From NCBI RefSeq assembly GCF_000332175.1, contig NZ_KB235914.1, positions 1,737,368 to 1,801,367 on the forward strand: a stretch of 64,000 nt of DNA, given 5' to 3'. Positions 27,153 to 36,443 of this stretch are shown in pieces. This DNA comes from Pseudanabaena sp. PCC 6802. Its GTDB lineage: Bacteria; Cyanobacteriota; Cyanobacteriia; Pseudanabaenales; Pseudanabaenaceae. Each line of letters begins with the position of its first letter. The stretch's first letter is position 1. A model generated the notes under the pieces. It was not told where the DNA came from, searched no databases, and saw nothing but the letters and a program-made list of their open reading frames with translations. Position numbers and translations under genes: made by a program.

Positions 27153-27965
27153 ATGGGTGAATCAATTACAACTACGCCGCTACTGGAGCTTAAGGGAATT
27201 CACAAGCGCTTTGGCAACAATACAATCCTCGATGGTGTAGACATCAAGCTGTACGCGGGTGAGGCGGTGGCAATTATCGGCCCCTCTGGGACAGGCAAGT
27301 CCACTATCCTCAGAATTATGAGCGGCTTGCTGGAACCCGATCGCGGTGAAGTGTTAGTTGATGGTAAACGTCTGGCCCAGGTGGCTGGTTCGGACAGTAA
27401 CGTGAATATTGGCATGGTGTTTCAGCAGGCGGCACTGTTTGACTCGCTCACGGTGGCGGAAAATGTAGGTTTCTACTTATTCGAGCATTCGCGCTTGACA
27501 AGGCACGAAATTTTAAAGATTGTCGAAGAAAAGCTCAGACAAGTTGGGTTGTCGAATATTTGCGATCGCTATCCCAGTCAACTATCCGGCGGTATGCGCA
27601 AGCGCGTCAGTCTGGCGCGGGCAATTATTACCGACCCCACCGCTCAGGAATCGTCTAAACAGAGCAAGCACGTACTGCTTTACGATGAGCCTACGGCTGG
27701 CTTAGACCCAGTTGCTTCCACGGTTATTGAAGACTTGATTTGCAACCTCAAAGACGAGCAAAACGCCTGCGATAGCTACGTCGTAGTCACCCACCAGGAC
27801 AGTACCATCCGCCGTACAGCCGATCGTGTCATCATGTTGTATGGTGGTAAAGTGTGTTGGCAGGGGAGTGTTGATGAGCTAGATGCAACTGATAATCCTC
27901 ATATCCGCCAATTTTTTAGCGGTAGCATTAACGGACCAATTCAAATTCTGGATAGGGAGGCATGA
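27153..27965 (+). CDS. Mla/TGD-type lipid ABC transporter ATPase
   Basis: A 270-residue ABC ATPase of the MlaF branch, which energises phospholipid movement between membranes (TGD3 in chloroplasts). Walker A is GPSGTGKST, the signature LSGGMRKRVSLARA and Walker B LLYDEPTAGLDP. The GGM(R/Q)KR form of the signature is typical of MlaF-like proteins. The MCE-domain protein starts 5 bp downstream, which confirms the type. The permease (MlaE-like) is not in the window and must be elsewhere, as is usual in cyanobacteria. Confidence 0.9.
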   Translation: MGESITTTPLLELKGIHKRFGNNTILDGVDIKLYAGEAVAIIGPSGTGKSTILRIMSGLLEPDRGEVLVDGKRLAQVAGSDSNVNIGMVFQQAALFDSLTVAENVGFYLFEHSRLTRHEILKIVEEKLRQVGLSNICDRYPSQLSGGMRKRVSLARAIITDPTAQESSKQSKHVLLYDEPTAGLDPVASTVIEDLICNLKDEQNACDSYVVVTHQDSTIRRTADRVIMLYGGKVCWQGSVDELDATDNPHIRQFFSGSINGPIQILDREA

Positions 27966-27970
27966 AGTAA

Positions 27971-29194
27971 ATGCAAGCAAGAACAATCCGAGAAGGTACC
28001 CTGGGTCTGCTAATTGTGGCTGGTGTGGCGGTATTTGGTGGTGGGTTGCTATGGCTGCGAGGCTTTCGCCCTGGAGGTGGAGAAGCTTTTTCCTTTGTGA
28101 TTGACTTCAAAGATGCCAGTGGTCTGGGTGTAGGTAGCCCCGTGCGCTTCCGAGGCGTGCAGGTAGGTAAAGTGCAGAGCTTGCAGGCCGAAAGTGCTGG
28201 TGTCAAAGTCAGCGTGACGATCGACAATCCGAAGCTTGTAATTCCGCGCAATTCTATTATAGAGACGAATCAGAGTGGCTTTTTAAACAATACGGCGATC
28301 GATATCTTTCCCAAATCTACCTCTTCTGAGAGTACTGCTGGTCTCGATCCTCTCAGTCAGAACTGCGATCGCAACGCGATTATTTGTCGCGGCAGTACGA
28401 TTGAAGGTACAACGGGCGTGAATTTTACCCAGGTGGTGCGCGAAACCAGTCAGACGCTCCGCAAGCTCAACGATAACGAACTATTGACGAACCTGAATAA
28501 TACGCTGAAGAGTACCGATGAAGCAGCTAAAAGCTTCAAAACTCTAGCTCAGTCTGCCACCAGGCTGATAAATTCTTTCCAAGGGCCAGTATCTCAGTTC
28601 AGTACTACGGCAGAGTCGATTCGTCAGGCGGCTAATAGCATCGGTCAAACTGCTAGCCGTGCCGATGCCTTGATGCTAGAGAACAAAGAAAGATTGGCAC
28701 AAACCCTGGATGGCATTAGTGCTGCCGCTAAGGAGGCTAAAGCTTTGATCGCCAATACCCGTCCTCTACTGGAGGATGGTAAGTTTGTGGCAAATCTCCA
28801 AAAGCTATCGGAAAATGCGGCGGAAACAGCCGCTAATCTACGTCAGCTTTCCAGTGAAGTTAACAATCCCAACACGCTGACAGCTTTACGCGAGACTTTG
28901 GATTCAGCCCGCGCTACTTTTGCTAATACCCAAAAAATTACTGCCGATCTAGACGAACTGACTGGCGATCCGAAGTTTCGCTCTAACATTCGCAACCTGG
29001 TTAACGGCTTAAGCGGATTGCTCTCATCCGCTCCCAATGTGATTCCTCCCGTTGCCTCTCCTCTCGCTCCTGAAAACAGTCAGGAGTCTACTCTCATTGC
29101 GAAGACCAAAAAATCAAAGGACAATCCCAACCATAAATCCCCAGAGCAGAAAGCCGATCCTATTCCATTAGAGCAACCGTTAGAGCAACCATAG
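27971..29194 (+). CDS. MlaD/TGD2-type MCE-domain lipid-binding protein
   Basis: A 407-residue protein anchored by one N-terminal helix ([20 protein letters not shown]). An MCE domain follows at about residues 37-115, with [20 protein letters not shown] as its signature. MCE proteins form hexameric rings or tubes that pass lipids between membranes. Residues 150-340 are a long helical region with Ala/Asn/Thr-rich heptads ([23 protein letters not shown]), probably an extended barrel or coiled coil. The C-terminal 50 residues are Pro/Lys-rich and ends in the repeat PLEQPLEQP. It pairs with the upstream ATPase. Confidence 0.9.
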   Translation: MQARTIREGTLGLLIVAGVAVFGGGLLWLRGFRPGGGEAFSFVIDFKDASGLGVGSPVRFRGVQVGKVQSLQAESAGVKVSVTIDNPKLVIPRNSIIETNQSGFLNNTAIDIFPKSTSSESTAGLDPLSQNCDRNAIICRGSTIEGTTGVNFTQVVRETSQTLRKLNDNELLTNLNNTLKSTDEAAKSFKTLAQSATRLINSFQGPVSQFSTTAESIRQAANSIGQTASRADALMLENKERLAQTLDGISAAAKEAKALIANTRPLLEDGKFVANLQKLSENAAETAANLRQLSSEVNNPNTLTALRETLDSARATFANTQKITADLDELTGDPKFRSNIRNLVNGLSGLLSSAPNVIPPVASPLAPENSQESTLIAKTKKSKDNPNHKSPEQKADPIPLEQPLEQP

Positions 29195-29207
29195 GAGTTG
29201 GCTGGTA

Positions 29208-30089
29208 ATGATTTCGAGCATGATGCCCTTTGCTTTTGAATTTACTTCTCCCTCAGATCGCCTGCAAATTGGCCTGATCGCCATTCGCTGGTACGGGCTA
29301 TTAATTGCAACTGCTGTGATTGTCGGTACTATCCTGGCGAGTAGATTAGCCCCAAAACGCGGGATTAAATCCGAACTGATGGAAGATCTGGTCATCTGGC
29401 TGGCAGTTGGCGCGATTCCTGGCGCTAGAGCCTATTACGTAGCATTTGCTTGGCATGAAAAATTCCAATTTCAACCCTGGTATAAGGTCTTTGCAATTTG
29501 GGAGGGTGGAATTGCCATCCACGGCGCTATTATTGGGGGCGCGATCGCCGCGATCCTATTTGCACGGCGCAATAAAGTTTCATTCTGGAAAATTGCCGAT
29601 CTCGTCATGCCATCCCTCAGTCTCGGTCAGGCGATCGGGCGTTGGGGTAATTTCTTCAACTCTGAAGCCTTCGGCTCGCCCACCGACCTACCTTGGAAGT
29701 TATTTATCCCGCCTTGCTCAGTTAGAGAAGATGGCGCTAGGGTCTGCTTTCGCCCTCCAGATTTAGAGAATAGTCCTGGCTATTTTCATCCCACCTTTCT
29801 CTACGAATCGCTTTGGAATCTCATGGTATTCGGGATATTAATGTTTATCTTTAACCGTTTCCCCAAAGCCAAACCAGGTACGCTTGTTACGATCTACGCG
29901 ATCGCCTATAGTACGGGACGCTTCTGGATCGAGGGATTGCGGACTGACAGCCTCATGCTTGGCCCGCTGCGTATGGCTCAGGTAGTTAGCTTAACTTGCA
30001 TCGCGTTGGGAATTTTGGGTTTGTGGTGGCTCTACGGTCGGCGGGGCAGGTTTTGGGATACTGTGGCCATTAATAGCGAAAATGAATAG
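29208..30089 (+). CDS. lgt: Prolipoprotein diacylglyceryl transferase
   Basis: Inner-membrane enzyme that attaches diacylglycerol to the lipobox cysteine of prolipoproteins such as PstS. The 293-residue protein has about seven membrane helices. Family signatures are [28 protein letters not shown], and [13 protein letters not shown] with the essential Arg and Asn. [20 protein letters not shown] lies near the C-terminus. The ATG at 29208 has GGAG 11 bp upstream; alternatives at 29220 or 29223 are possible. The next gene overlaps its end by 8 bp. Confidence 0.96.
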   Translation: MISSMMPFAFEFTSPSDRLQIGLIAIRWYGLLIATAVIVGTILASRLAPKRGIKSELMEDLVIWLAVGAIPGARAYYVAFAWHEKFQFQPWYKVFAIWEGGIAIHGAIIGGAIAAILFARRNKVSFWKIADLVMPSLSLGQAIGRWGNFFNSEAFGSPTDLPWKLFIPPCSVREDGARVCFRPPDLENSPGYFHPTFLYESLWNLMVFGILMFIFNRFPKAKPGTLVTIYAIAYSTGRFWIEGLRTDSLMLGPLRMAQVVSLTCIALGILGLWWLYGRRGRFWDTVAINSENE

Positions 30090-30711
30090 AAAACGTCTAA
30101 ATCCGGCTTTGGCAATGGTAGAAACGGCATTTTTAGCCAGTGCCACGGGCATGATTTTTTTAGTTAACTTCTTCTTCCCGCTAGGCCCGTTCCTGCGCAT
30201 GTTTTTCCCCATACCCACAGCACTTGCCTATCTGCGTTGGGGTAGCAAGTCAGCCTGGAAAACAATGGTGGTCACCGTACTTTTGCTTACGGTTTTGATG
30301 GGGCCGACTCGTAGCATTCAATATGCGATCCCGCATGGGTTTCTGGGCGTGCTCTTAGGTTTTTTATGGAAGCGGCGATCGCCCTGGTCGGTATCCCTAG
30401 GTCTGGGTACTCTAACGGGGACGCTCGGCACCCTGTTTCAACTTTTATTTCTCTCAGTACTGCTAGGTGAAAACATTTGGACATACGCAACCGTGCAGAT
30501 TACGAGCTTTATTTCCTGGTTGCTCCAGTTGTTTGGCTCCTTAGATGAACCAGAGCTACTGGTAGTTCAGGCTTTTATTATCGCCGCCATAATTTTCAGT
30601 AATTTTATGTACATGTTGCTGGTGCATTTGGTGGCATGGATGTTACTCGATCGCTTAGGAAACCCGATCCCGCCCGCACCCAAGTGGTTGGAAGAAGCGC
30701 TTCTAGTTTAG
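30082..30711 (+). CDS. DUF2232 membrane protein
   Basis: A 209-residue polytopic membrane protein with about six hydrophobic segments. The pattern [42 protein letters not shown] and [19 protein letters not shown] fits the cyanobacterial DUF2232 family. These are distant relatives of substrate-binding components of energy-coupling transporters, but the function is unknown. It overlaps lgt by 8 bp (ATGA-type coupling is likely) and ends the lipid-transport/lgt operon. Confidence 0.82.
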   Translation: MNRKRLNPALAMVETAFLASATGMIFLVNFFFPLGPFLRMFFPIPTALAYLRWGSKSAWKTMVVTVLLLTVLMGPTRSIQYAIPHGFLGVLLGFLWKRRSPWSVSLGLGTLTGTLGTLFQLLFLSVLLGENIWTYATVQITSFISWLLQLFGSLDEPELLVVQAFIIAAIIFSNFMYMLLVHLVAWMLLDRLGNPIPPAPKWLEEALLV

Positions 30712-30862
30712 GGACTCGAAATCGCTGTGATGTTTTAAAGGTTGGCAATAACGCAAATTTATGTTACCTATTCTGAAAAACAGACGCGATCTCACATCCA
30801 CAGCGATCCCATAGTTGCTAGGATAGTGGTACAGTCACTAAGTAGTTAAACTTATTGTCGCC

Positions 30863-31177
30863 ATGACCAACATCATAGAGCTCGATCATTCGCAAAGCCC
30901 ATCTCCCATAAGCCTTTCTGAACGAGAACTTCAGGTGATCGAGCTGGTGGCTGCTGGGTTGACCAATCAAGAGATTGCAGTTGAGCTAGCCATCAGCAAG
31001 CGCACTGTGGACAATCACATTAGTAATATCCTGACCAAAACCCATACGGATAATCGCGTGGCGTTGGTGCGTTGGGCGCTCCAGTGGGGCAAGGTTTGTA
31101 TTGACGAAGTTAATTGCTGCACGATCGCTAAACCTAATAAGGCTAAAGTGAAAGAGGAAGGATTGCAGAGTGTTTAG
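30863..31177 (+). CDS. pedR: LuxR-type regulator, PedR-like
   Basis: A 104-residue stand-alone LuxR/GerE DNA-binding protein. The helix-turn-helix spans about residues 18-75: SERELQVIELVAAGLTNQEI then ISKRTVDNHISNILTKTHTDNR. The C-terminal WALQWGKVCIDEVNCC matches my memory of PedR. In Synechocystis PedR changes activity with photosynthetic electron transport through a conserved cysteine near residue 80 and thioredoxin. Cys79 is the likely equivalent; Cys85 and Cys86 are also present. It overlaps the next frame by 8 bp. The 150 bp upstream are AT-rich, with no repeat. Confidence 0.75.
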   Translation: MTNIIELDHSQSPSPISLSERELQVIELVAAGLTNQEIAVELAISKRTVDNHISNILTKTHTDNRVALVRWALQWGKVCIDEVNCCTIAKPNKAKVKEEGLQSV

Positions 31178-31442
31178 CGGAGATCGCATCAGGATCGCCT
31201 ATAAACCCGAGTTACCACTCGCAATGTACAGAGAGTTAGCAACGCATTTATCGCAGGTAGATGGTGTGACTATCGATCTGATTTGGCAAGATCGTCAAGA
31301 TTTTAGTTATGATGCCAGCCAGATTGCTGGTATGTATATAAGTGCGGCCTCCCTTTCAGAGCGATCGCAGGCACTAGTACGGTCAATTCTCGATCGTTAT
31401 GGTAGTTGGCAGATCCAAACCGACTCTGCGGCTACTACATGA
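31170..31442 (+). CDS. Conserved small protein, translationally coupled to pedR
   Basis: A 90-residue protein starting at a GTG that overlaps the last 8 bases of pedR, with GAGGAAGG upstream inside pedR. The sequence (DRIRIAYKPELPLAMYRELATHLSQVDGVTI, SLSERSQALVRSILDRYG) has alternating strand/helix character and no membrane segment. I do not recognise a named family. The overlap and the 33-bp gap to hisS suggest a pedR-orf-hisS transcript, so it may act with PedR. Confidence 0.7.
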   Translation: MFSGDRIRIAYKPELPLAMYRELATHLSQVDGVTIDLIWQDRQDFSYDASQIAGMYISAASLSERSQALVRSILDRYGSWQIQTDSAATT

Positions 31443-31475
31443 GTTTTATAATTTTTCTTCGTCTCAAAATTTTTC

Positions 31476-32756
31476 ATGTCTTCCCTGCAAGCTTCTCGCG
31501 GTACCCGAGATATCTTTTCTCCTGAAATTGCCTATTGGCATCAACTTGAGTCTGTGGCGCGACGGATTCTCGCTCAAGCTGGTTATACAGAGATTCGCAC
31601 GCCAGCGTTTGAGTCAACCGAGCTATTCGCCCGTGGCATTGGCGAAACCAGCGATATTGTTGGCAAGGAAATGTACACTTTTAGCGATCGCGGCGATCGC
31701 TCCCTCACGCTCCGACCGGAAGGTACGGCAGGTGCAGTGCGCGCCTTTATCGAACATAAGCTCTATGCCCAGGGTGGCGTACAGCGTTTGTGGTATACAG
31801 GGGCGATGTTTCGCTACGAGCGCCCCCAGGCGGGCAGGCAGAGGCAGTTTCATCAGTTAGGCGTGGAGGTGTTGGGCAGTCAGGATCCGCGCGCTGACGC
31901 GGAAGTAATTGCGATCGCGTCTGATTTTCTGACCGAGTTAGGACTGACGGACTTAGTAGTCGATCTCAACTCTGTTGGTAGTGGGGAGGATCGCGCTGCC
32001 TATAGAGAAGCTCTGGTGGAGTACTTTACTCCGTATGCCAGCGATCTAGATCCTGACTCGCGCGATCGCCTCAGTCGCAATCCCCTGCGCATCCTCGATA
32101 GCAAAGATCTCAATACTCAAGCGATCGCTCAAGCCGCACCGAGCATCCTCGACTATCTCAGTGTGGAGTCGCAAAAGCACTTCGAGCGAGTGCAGGCATT
32201 GCTAGGCGATCTGGGGATTGCCTTTAAGCTCAATCCCCGCCTCGTAAGAGGTTTGGACTACTATACTCACACTGCCTTCGAGATCCAATCCTCGCACCTC
32301 GGCGCGCAGTCAGCCGTCTGTGGAGGCGGACGCTACGATCGCCTCGTGGCAGAATTAGGGGGTCCCGATACGCCTGCTGTGGGTTGGGCGATCGGTTTAG
32401 AAAGGCTGGTATTGCTTTTGCAGCAAGCTACCTCGCCGCAGGGGAATAAGGCAATCGCAGACTTGTATGTTGTCTCCAGAGGGGAACAGGCAGAGCGTAA
32501 ATCATTACAGGTCGCCCAGAGCCTGCGTCGGGTTGGATTCTGCGTGGAATTAGACCTGAGCGCTGCTAAATTTGATAAGCAACTCAAACGGGCTGCTAAT
32601 AGTGCGATCGCCGCTTTAATTCTTGGTGATGCGGAAGTAGCAACTGGGAACCTTCAGCTTAAATGGCTAAGTTCTGGGCAACAGGAAGCGATCGCTCTAT
32701 CAGAAATTCTCAACGATCCGCACAAATTTCGCCAAAGGTTAGATGGAGCAGCATAG
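31476..32756 (+). CDS. hisS: Histidyl-tRNA synthetase
   Basis: Charges tRNA-His; 426 residues, a normal class II length. Motif 1 region GTRDIFSPE, motif 2 LTLRPEGTAGAVRAFIEHK, then FRYERPQAGRQRQFHQLGVE are present. The His-specific signatures are LVRGLDYYTHTAFEI and AVCGGGRYDRL. Motif 3 is in GWAIGLERL. The C-terminal anticodon-binding domain starts near LYVVSRGEQAERKSLQVA. It lies 33 bp after the small pedR-linked gene. Confidence 0.97.
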   Translation: MSSLQASRGTRDIFSPEIAYWHQLESVARRILAQAGYTEIRTPAFESTELFARGIGETSDIVGKEMYTFSDRGDRSLTLRPEGTAGAVRAFIEHKLYAQGGVQRLWYTGAMFRYERPQAGRQRQFHQLGVEVLGSQDPRADAEVIAIASDFLTELGLTDLVVDLNSVGSGEDRAAYREALVEYFTPYASDLDPDSRDRLSRNPLRILDSKDLNTQAIAQAAPSILDYLSVESQKHFERVQALLGDLGIAFKLNPRLVRGLDYYTHTAFEIQSSHLGAQSAVCGGGRYDRLVAELGGPDTPAVGWAIGLERLVLLLQQATSPQGNKAIADLYVVSRGEQAERKSLQVAQSLRRVGFCVELDLSAAKFDKQLKRAANSAIAALILGDAEVATGNLQLKWLSSGQQEAIALSEILNDPHKFRQRLDGAA

Positions 32757-32825
32757 GCTAGCCTCAATCTTTTCTCTTGCCGTTTGCGCTCCATATCGAT
32801 CCAGATTCCCAATTGGAGGATTGAC

Positions 32826-33887
32826 TCACGATACCATTGCTGGTTGTTTCTCTGCCGATCGCCCCATCACTTTTGCCATCGCATGAATTTCCTGCATCAG
32901 GCGATCGAACTGATCGGGCGTGAGGGACTGCGGCCCATCGGACAGAGCTTTCTTGGGATTGGGATGTACTTCAATCATGAGCGCATCTGCTCCGGCTGCG
33001 ATCGCTGCCATGCTCATGGCAGGTACGTAATCCGACCAGCCAGTACCGTGACTGGGGTCGATCGCGATCGGTAAGTGGGTAAGTTTCCGCAGGACTGGAA
33101 TCGCCGATAGATCGAGGTGATTGCGGGTATATTGGCGATCGAACGTACGGATACCCCGCTCGCACAGAATTACATTTGGATTCCCTGCTGCCAAAATATA
33201 TTCCGCTGCCATCAACCAATCCTCAATAGTGGCAGCCATACCCCGTTTTAGCAATACGGGTTTATTTTGCTTGCCCACCTGTTTCAGCAGCGAGAAGTTT
33301 TGCATATTGCGAGCGCCAATCTGCAAGACATCCGCCACCTCGGCAATTTTTTCAATGTCCGGCGTATCCATCACCTCGGTAATAATGCCAAGTCCGCTAG
33401 CATCTCTAGCTGCAGCCAGCAAAGATAAAGCGCTTTCACCATGTCCTTGGAAAGCATAGGGAGAAGTACGCGGCTTGTAAGCTCCACCACGCAAGAAGTG
33501 CGCGCCCGCAGCTTTTACCCGCAACGCAGTCTCGACGATCATTTCCTCATTCTCAACCGAACAAGGCCCAGCGATGATTACTAAAGGATGATGCTCCCCA
33601 AAGTACACGTTGCCATTTGGAGTTGGTACCATTACTTCACTCGGTTCGTGATGGCGATACTCGCGGCTAGCTCGCTTAAATGGTTGCTCTACGCGCAACA
33701 CAGATTCGACCCAGGGGCTTACCTCTTCAATCCGAAACGGATCTAACTCAGCCGTGTCGCCAACCAGACCAATTACCACTTTGTGTTTGCCAATAATTTT
33801 TTCCGGAGTCAGCCCCCAAGTCGAAAGCTCCTCACAAACCCGGCCAATCTCTACATCGGGCGTGCCAATCTTCATGACTACAATCAT
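32826..33887 (-). CDS. aroF: DAHP synthase (3-deoxy-7-phosphoheptulonate synthase), type I-beta
   Basis: First step of the shikimate pathway, joining PEP and erythrose 4-phosphate. The 353-residue protein has an N-terminal ferredoxin-like domain ([20 protein letters not shown]). The barrel follows, with [44 protein letters not shown] and [12 protein letters not shown]. These contain the metal-binding Cys and His. The N-terminal domain may serve as a feedback site, as in Thermotoga. The gene is monocistronic and converges with hisS. Confidence 0.95.
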   Translation of the reverse strand: MIVVMKIGTPDVEIGRVCEELSTWGLTPEKIIGKHKVVIGLVGDTAELDPFRIEEVSPWVESVLRVEQPFKRASREYRHHEPSEVMVPTPNGNVYFGEHHPLVIIAGPCSVENEEMIVETALRVKAAGAHFLRGGAYKPRTSPYAFQGHGESALSLLAAARDASGLGIITEVMDTPDIEKIAEVADVLQIGARNMQNFSLLKQVGKQNKPVLLKRGMAATIEDWLMAAEYILAAGNPNVILCERGIRTFDRQYTRNHLDLSAIPVLRKLTHLPIAIDPSHGTGWSDYVPAMSMAAIAAGADALMIEVHPNPKKALSDGPQSLTPDQFDRLMQEIHAMAKVMGRSAEKQPAMVS

Positions 33888-34230
33888 CGTAATATAACCT
33901 TCACTGATTGATTACGTCCAATCTAGCATTAGGTTCCCAATAGGGCATCACTATGAAAGCATAAGTATTGAAATTATCACGCGACAGGCAAAAATCCTCG
34001 TACTCCTGTCGTGCCTGAGCCTTCTTAATACCAATTTAAATTATTGTGGTTACGGATGGGGGTGGAGGCGTTGCCCCCACGAAGGGGTAGAACCCCTTCA
34101 CCCCGTTCGAGATCTGTCTTGTTTACTGTTCAAATTGGTATAGGTATCGGCGTGGAACGCAAAAAGGGTGGCAAGTCCTGCAAAAGCTATGCAGTCTGGG
34201 AATACGATTGCTGAGAGTCCTTTGAACTTG
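33888..34230. other. 343-bp gap between aroF and PAM68 gene
   Basis: Holds an interspersed element (34028-34142) and otherwise only AT-rich DNA. The first 100 bp should carry the aroF promoter. No further gene is supported. Confidence 0.6.
34028..34142. mobile_element. MITE-like element with ATACCAATTT ends
   Basis: Terminal inverted repeats ATACCAATTT (34028-34037) and AAATTGGTAT (34133-34142) are perfect over 10 bp. The centre (GGGGGTGGAGGCGTTGCCCCC, GAAGGGGTAGAACCCCTTC) is GC-rich and palindromic, close to the core of the TATAGC-ended family. The core is thus shared but the ends differ. Confidence 0.7.
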
Positions 34231-34656
34231 TTAGCTCGAACCTGTACCCTGACGTTGCGCTTTCCAGGCTTCGCGCAGATTGCCGAAATTCTGCTGAAAC
34301 TCTTGCCAGCCGAACCAACTACCTACTCTGTCTTCTTCCCAAGAGGCTGAAAGCGCGCCATAGGTTAGTCCCAATACCCCAGTTCCTAGAAACGCCATGC
34401 TCACCAAAACCACTGCTGTATTGGGTAGCTCGAACCATTTATTGATAACAATTACATAACTAACAACAAACGTGGCAAAACCGCATAGGGTTGGTATGCC
34501 GCAAAACAGAGCCATACGTCTCACAATGCGGCTATTCACCTCAGGCGGAATTTGCAAGTTGGTTTTGGAAGCCGGAGGAGCAGGCCGATCGCTTTGCTTC
34601 TCTAGTTTCTTCTTCTTGCCTTTGCCACTTGGTTCAAAGGGGAGACGATCTGACAC
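34231..34656 (-). CDS. PAM68 family photosystem II assembly protein
   Basis: A 141-residue protein of the PAM68/DUF3464 family, required for efficient photosystem II assembly in plants and present in cyanobacteria. The basic, disordered N-terminus (PFEPSGKGKKKKLEKQ) is followed by PPEVNSRIVRRMALFCGIPT. Two membrane helices follow, at about residues 48-70 and 83-103. The conserved tail is YGALSASWEEDRVGSWFGW. It starts 1 bp after the rpsO stop, an arrangement seen in other cyanobacteria, so the two share a transcript. Confidence 0.9.
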   Translation of the reverse strand: MSDRLPFEPSGKGKKKKLEKQSDRPAPPASKTNLQIPPEVNSRIVRRMALFCGIPTLCGFATFVVSYVIVINKWFELPNTAVVLVSMAFLGTGVLGLTYGALSASWEEDRVGSWFGWQEFQQNFGNLREAWKAQRQGTGSS

Positions 34657-34657
34657 T

Positions 34658-34927
34658 TTAGCCTCTCAAGCCCAGGCGTTGAATCAAGTTTTTGTAGCGC
34701 TCCGTATCTTTTTGGCGGATATAAGCTAGCAAGCGCTTGCGTTGTCCGATCATTTTCAGCAAGCTGCGGCGAGATGAAAAATCCTTAGAATGGGTCTTCA
34801 GGTGAGCGCTGAGTTGATTGATGCGCTCGGTTAACATTGCCACTTGTACATCAGAAGAACCCGTGTCAGTGGGGTGAATTTGATAGGCAGCAAACAATTC
34901 TTGCTTGCGCTCTTGCAACAGTGCCAT
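34658..34927 (-). CDS. rpsO: 30S ribosomal protein S15
   Basis: An 89-residue primary rRNA-binding protein of the small subunit, exact family length. The signature [40 protein letters not shown] and [24 protein letters not shown] is complete. It is first in a two-gene unit with the PAM68 gene. Confidence 0.97.
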   Translation of the reverse strand: MALLQERKQELFAAYQIHPTDTGSSDVQVAMLTERINQLSAHLKTHSKDFSSRRSLLKMIGQRKRLLAYIRQKDTERYKNLIQRLGLRG

Positions 34928-35123
34928 ATGCAGACTTTGTATACTCTAGATTCTTAATGCTTAAAGATAGTCAGGTTTACTAGCCTACCATACTTTTTAG
35001 GCTTTCCCCGACACAAATTTCTATCGATCGGTTTTATAGACAGGTAGGTCTGGCTGACAATTCCCGATCGCTACCAATTGCGGCCATACAAAACCTGCTT
35101 CCTACAACAACAACATCCCATTT

Positions 35124-35258
35124 TTAGTGGGCAGAGCCATTGCCGTGATACTTATCCGTATCGTAGAAGCCGTTGCGAGTGCCAAAGAAGAGGCAGCTAA
35201 CTGTAAATAAAACAGTTAGACCAATGAGGACGAGTTTAAAGTCTAAAAGGAATTCCAT
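35124..35258 (-). CDS. ndhP: NAD(P)H-quinone oxidoreductase subunit P, probable
   Basis: A 44-codon frame with ATG at 35256-35258 and stop at 35124-35126. The product has one membrane helix (FKLVLIGLTVLFTVSCLFF) and a conserved-looking polar tail (GTRNGFYDTDKYHGNGSAH). The calculated mass is about 5.0 kDa. Size, single helix and the tail fit NdhP, a small subunit of the cyanobacterial NDH-1L complex in respiratory and cyclic electron flow. The identification rests on memory of the family. It is monocistronic, lying upstream of rpsO on the same strand with a gap of nearly 200 bp. Confidence 0.6.
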   Translation of the reverse strand: MEFLLDFKLVLIGLTVLFTVSCLFFGTRNGFYDTDKYHGNGSAH

Positions 35259-35407
35259 GGATATTTCAACAATAAGTGTTTCTACTCTACATAAATATGG
35301 TAGCCCACAGACTTGAGTAGAACGCGACCCTTAACGCCAGCTTAAGCCTGTGGCTTTACGGTATGAATTTCGATCGAATGATCGTGCCACATCCTGGTTG
35401 GCTACCC

Positions 35408-35497
35408 CCCTTTTCTCGGAGACTGCGCAGGCAAACGTTGTTTGTGTAGACGCGACTTCTAGTCGCCAGGCAATCTCAGGGTGAATTGCCTGGGCGT
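35408..35497. repeat. GTGTAGACGCGACTT interspersed repeat, second copy
   Basis: Contains CTGCGCAGGCAAACGTTGTT then TGTGTAGACGCGACTTCTAG and TCGCCAGGCAATC. It resembles the 26871-26940 copy (GTGTAGCCGCGACTT) with the leading hairpin altered. It lies just after the upp stop. Confidence 0.55.
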
Positions 35498-35500
35498 AAT

Positions 35501-36151
35501 CTAGGTGCCAAAGGTGCGATCGCCTGCATCCCCCAGACCTGGTACGATCCAACCTTTTTCGTTCAATGTTTCATCGATCGCTGCGGCGTAGATTTTGATA
35601 CCAGGAAATTTTCGATCGATCTTTTGGAGGGCAGGAGGAGCGCAGATTACATTCACAATCCGAATTAAACCAGGCTCTGCGCCACGCTCTACCAACATTT
35701 CCAGTGTGGTCATAATGGTGCCCCCAGTGGCAAGCATCGGCTCGGTAATCAGAATGCGAGTGTCTGGGGCAAATTTTTCTGGCAGCCTGTTCACATAACA
35801 GCTAGATTCTAGAGTTTCCTCATTGCGAACAAACCCTAGATGATAAATGGCCGCCGTGGGTAATAGCGATTGACAGCCATCCAGTAAAGATAGCCCAGCC
35901 CGCAGGATCGGCACGATCGCCAGCAATGCATTAGGATCGATAATTTTGCCAGCACTCGGCCCTAGAGGTGTTTCTATTCCCACTTCCTGTACTGGCAGCC
36001 ACTCTCGCATTGCCTCATAGGTCAGCCAGCGACCGATTTCATGCATGGCGCTGCGAAACAAAGGTACGGGTGTATTTTTATCTCTTGCTACGGTTAACCA
36101 ATGTGCCACGAGAGGATGGGGTGGAACATAGATGCGTAGTTGCATTGGCAT
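35501..36151 (-). CDS. upp: Uracil phosphoribosyltransferase
   Basis: Salvages uracil to UMP with PRPP. Started at the ATG at 36151 (MPMQLRIYVPPHPLV) it has 216 residues, the family length; a longer frame starting at 36244 would add an unrelated leader. The PRPP loop is in ITEPMLATGGTIMTTLEML, and the uracil-binding C-terminus is in GLGDAGDRTFGT. A 15-bp perfect inverted repeat (36192-36255) lies 41 bp upstream of the start, in what should be its leader or promoter. Confidence 0.95.
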   Translation of the reverse strand: MPMQLRIYVPPHPLVAHWLTVARDKNTPVPLFRSAMHEIGRWLTYEAMREWLPVQEVGIETPLGPSAGKIIDPNALLAIVPILRAGLSLLDGCQSLLPTAAIYHLGFVRNEETLESSCYVNRLPEKFAPDTRILITEPMLATGGTIMTTLEMLVERGAEPGLIRIVNVICAPPALQKIDRKFPGIKIYAAAIDETLNEKGWIVPGLGDAGDRTFGT

Positions 36152-36191
36152 AGTGGTTTCTTGTTTTTTGTTAATGATAATGATACTGAAG

Positions 36192-36255
36192 GGGTTAAGC
36201 ATTTGCGCAGAATATCTGCGTTTAACGCAAGGATTATGAGGCAAATGCTTAACCC
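36192..36255 (-). promoter_or_regulatory. Structured inverted repeat upstream of upp
   Basis: GGGTTAAGCATTTGC (36192-36206) pairs perfectly with GCAAATGCTTAACCC (36241-36255) across 34 bp. The loop can form either GCAGA/TCTGC (36207-36219) or GCGTT/AACGC (36218-36228). These two share bases and so exclude each other. It may be an operator pair or a transcript structure in the upp leader; no known riboswitch is recognised. Confidence 0.6.
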
Positions 36256-36443
36256 GTACCCAGGAGAGCGCTCAGAGATCGCGATCGCGGGGGGGAGGGA
36301 GTTAGGTTAAGCTATTTAGCTGATGAAATAGGCTATTGGTTTGTGGGAATTTTATATTGCGTCTCAATTGTTTCATTGAACAATAGTCGGCGGATAGTGG
36401 GTTTACTGACGTTTCCATTGTCCGCTTCTTTATTTTTGGTCAT

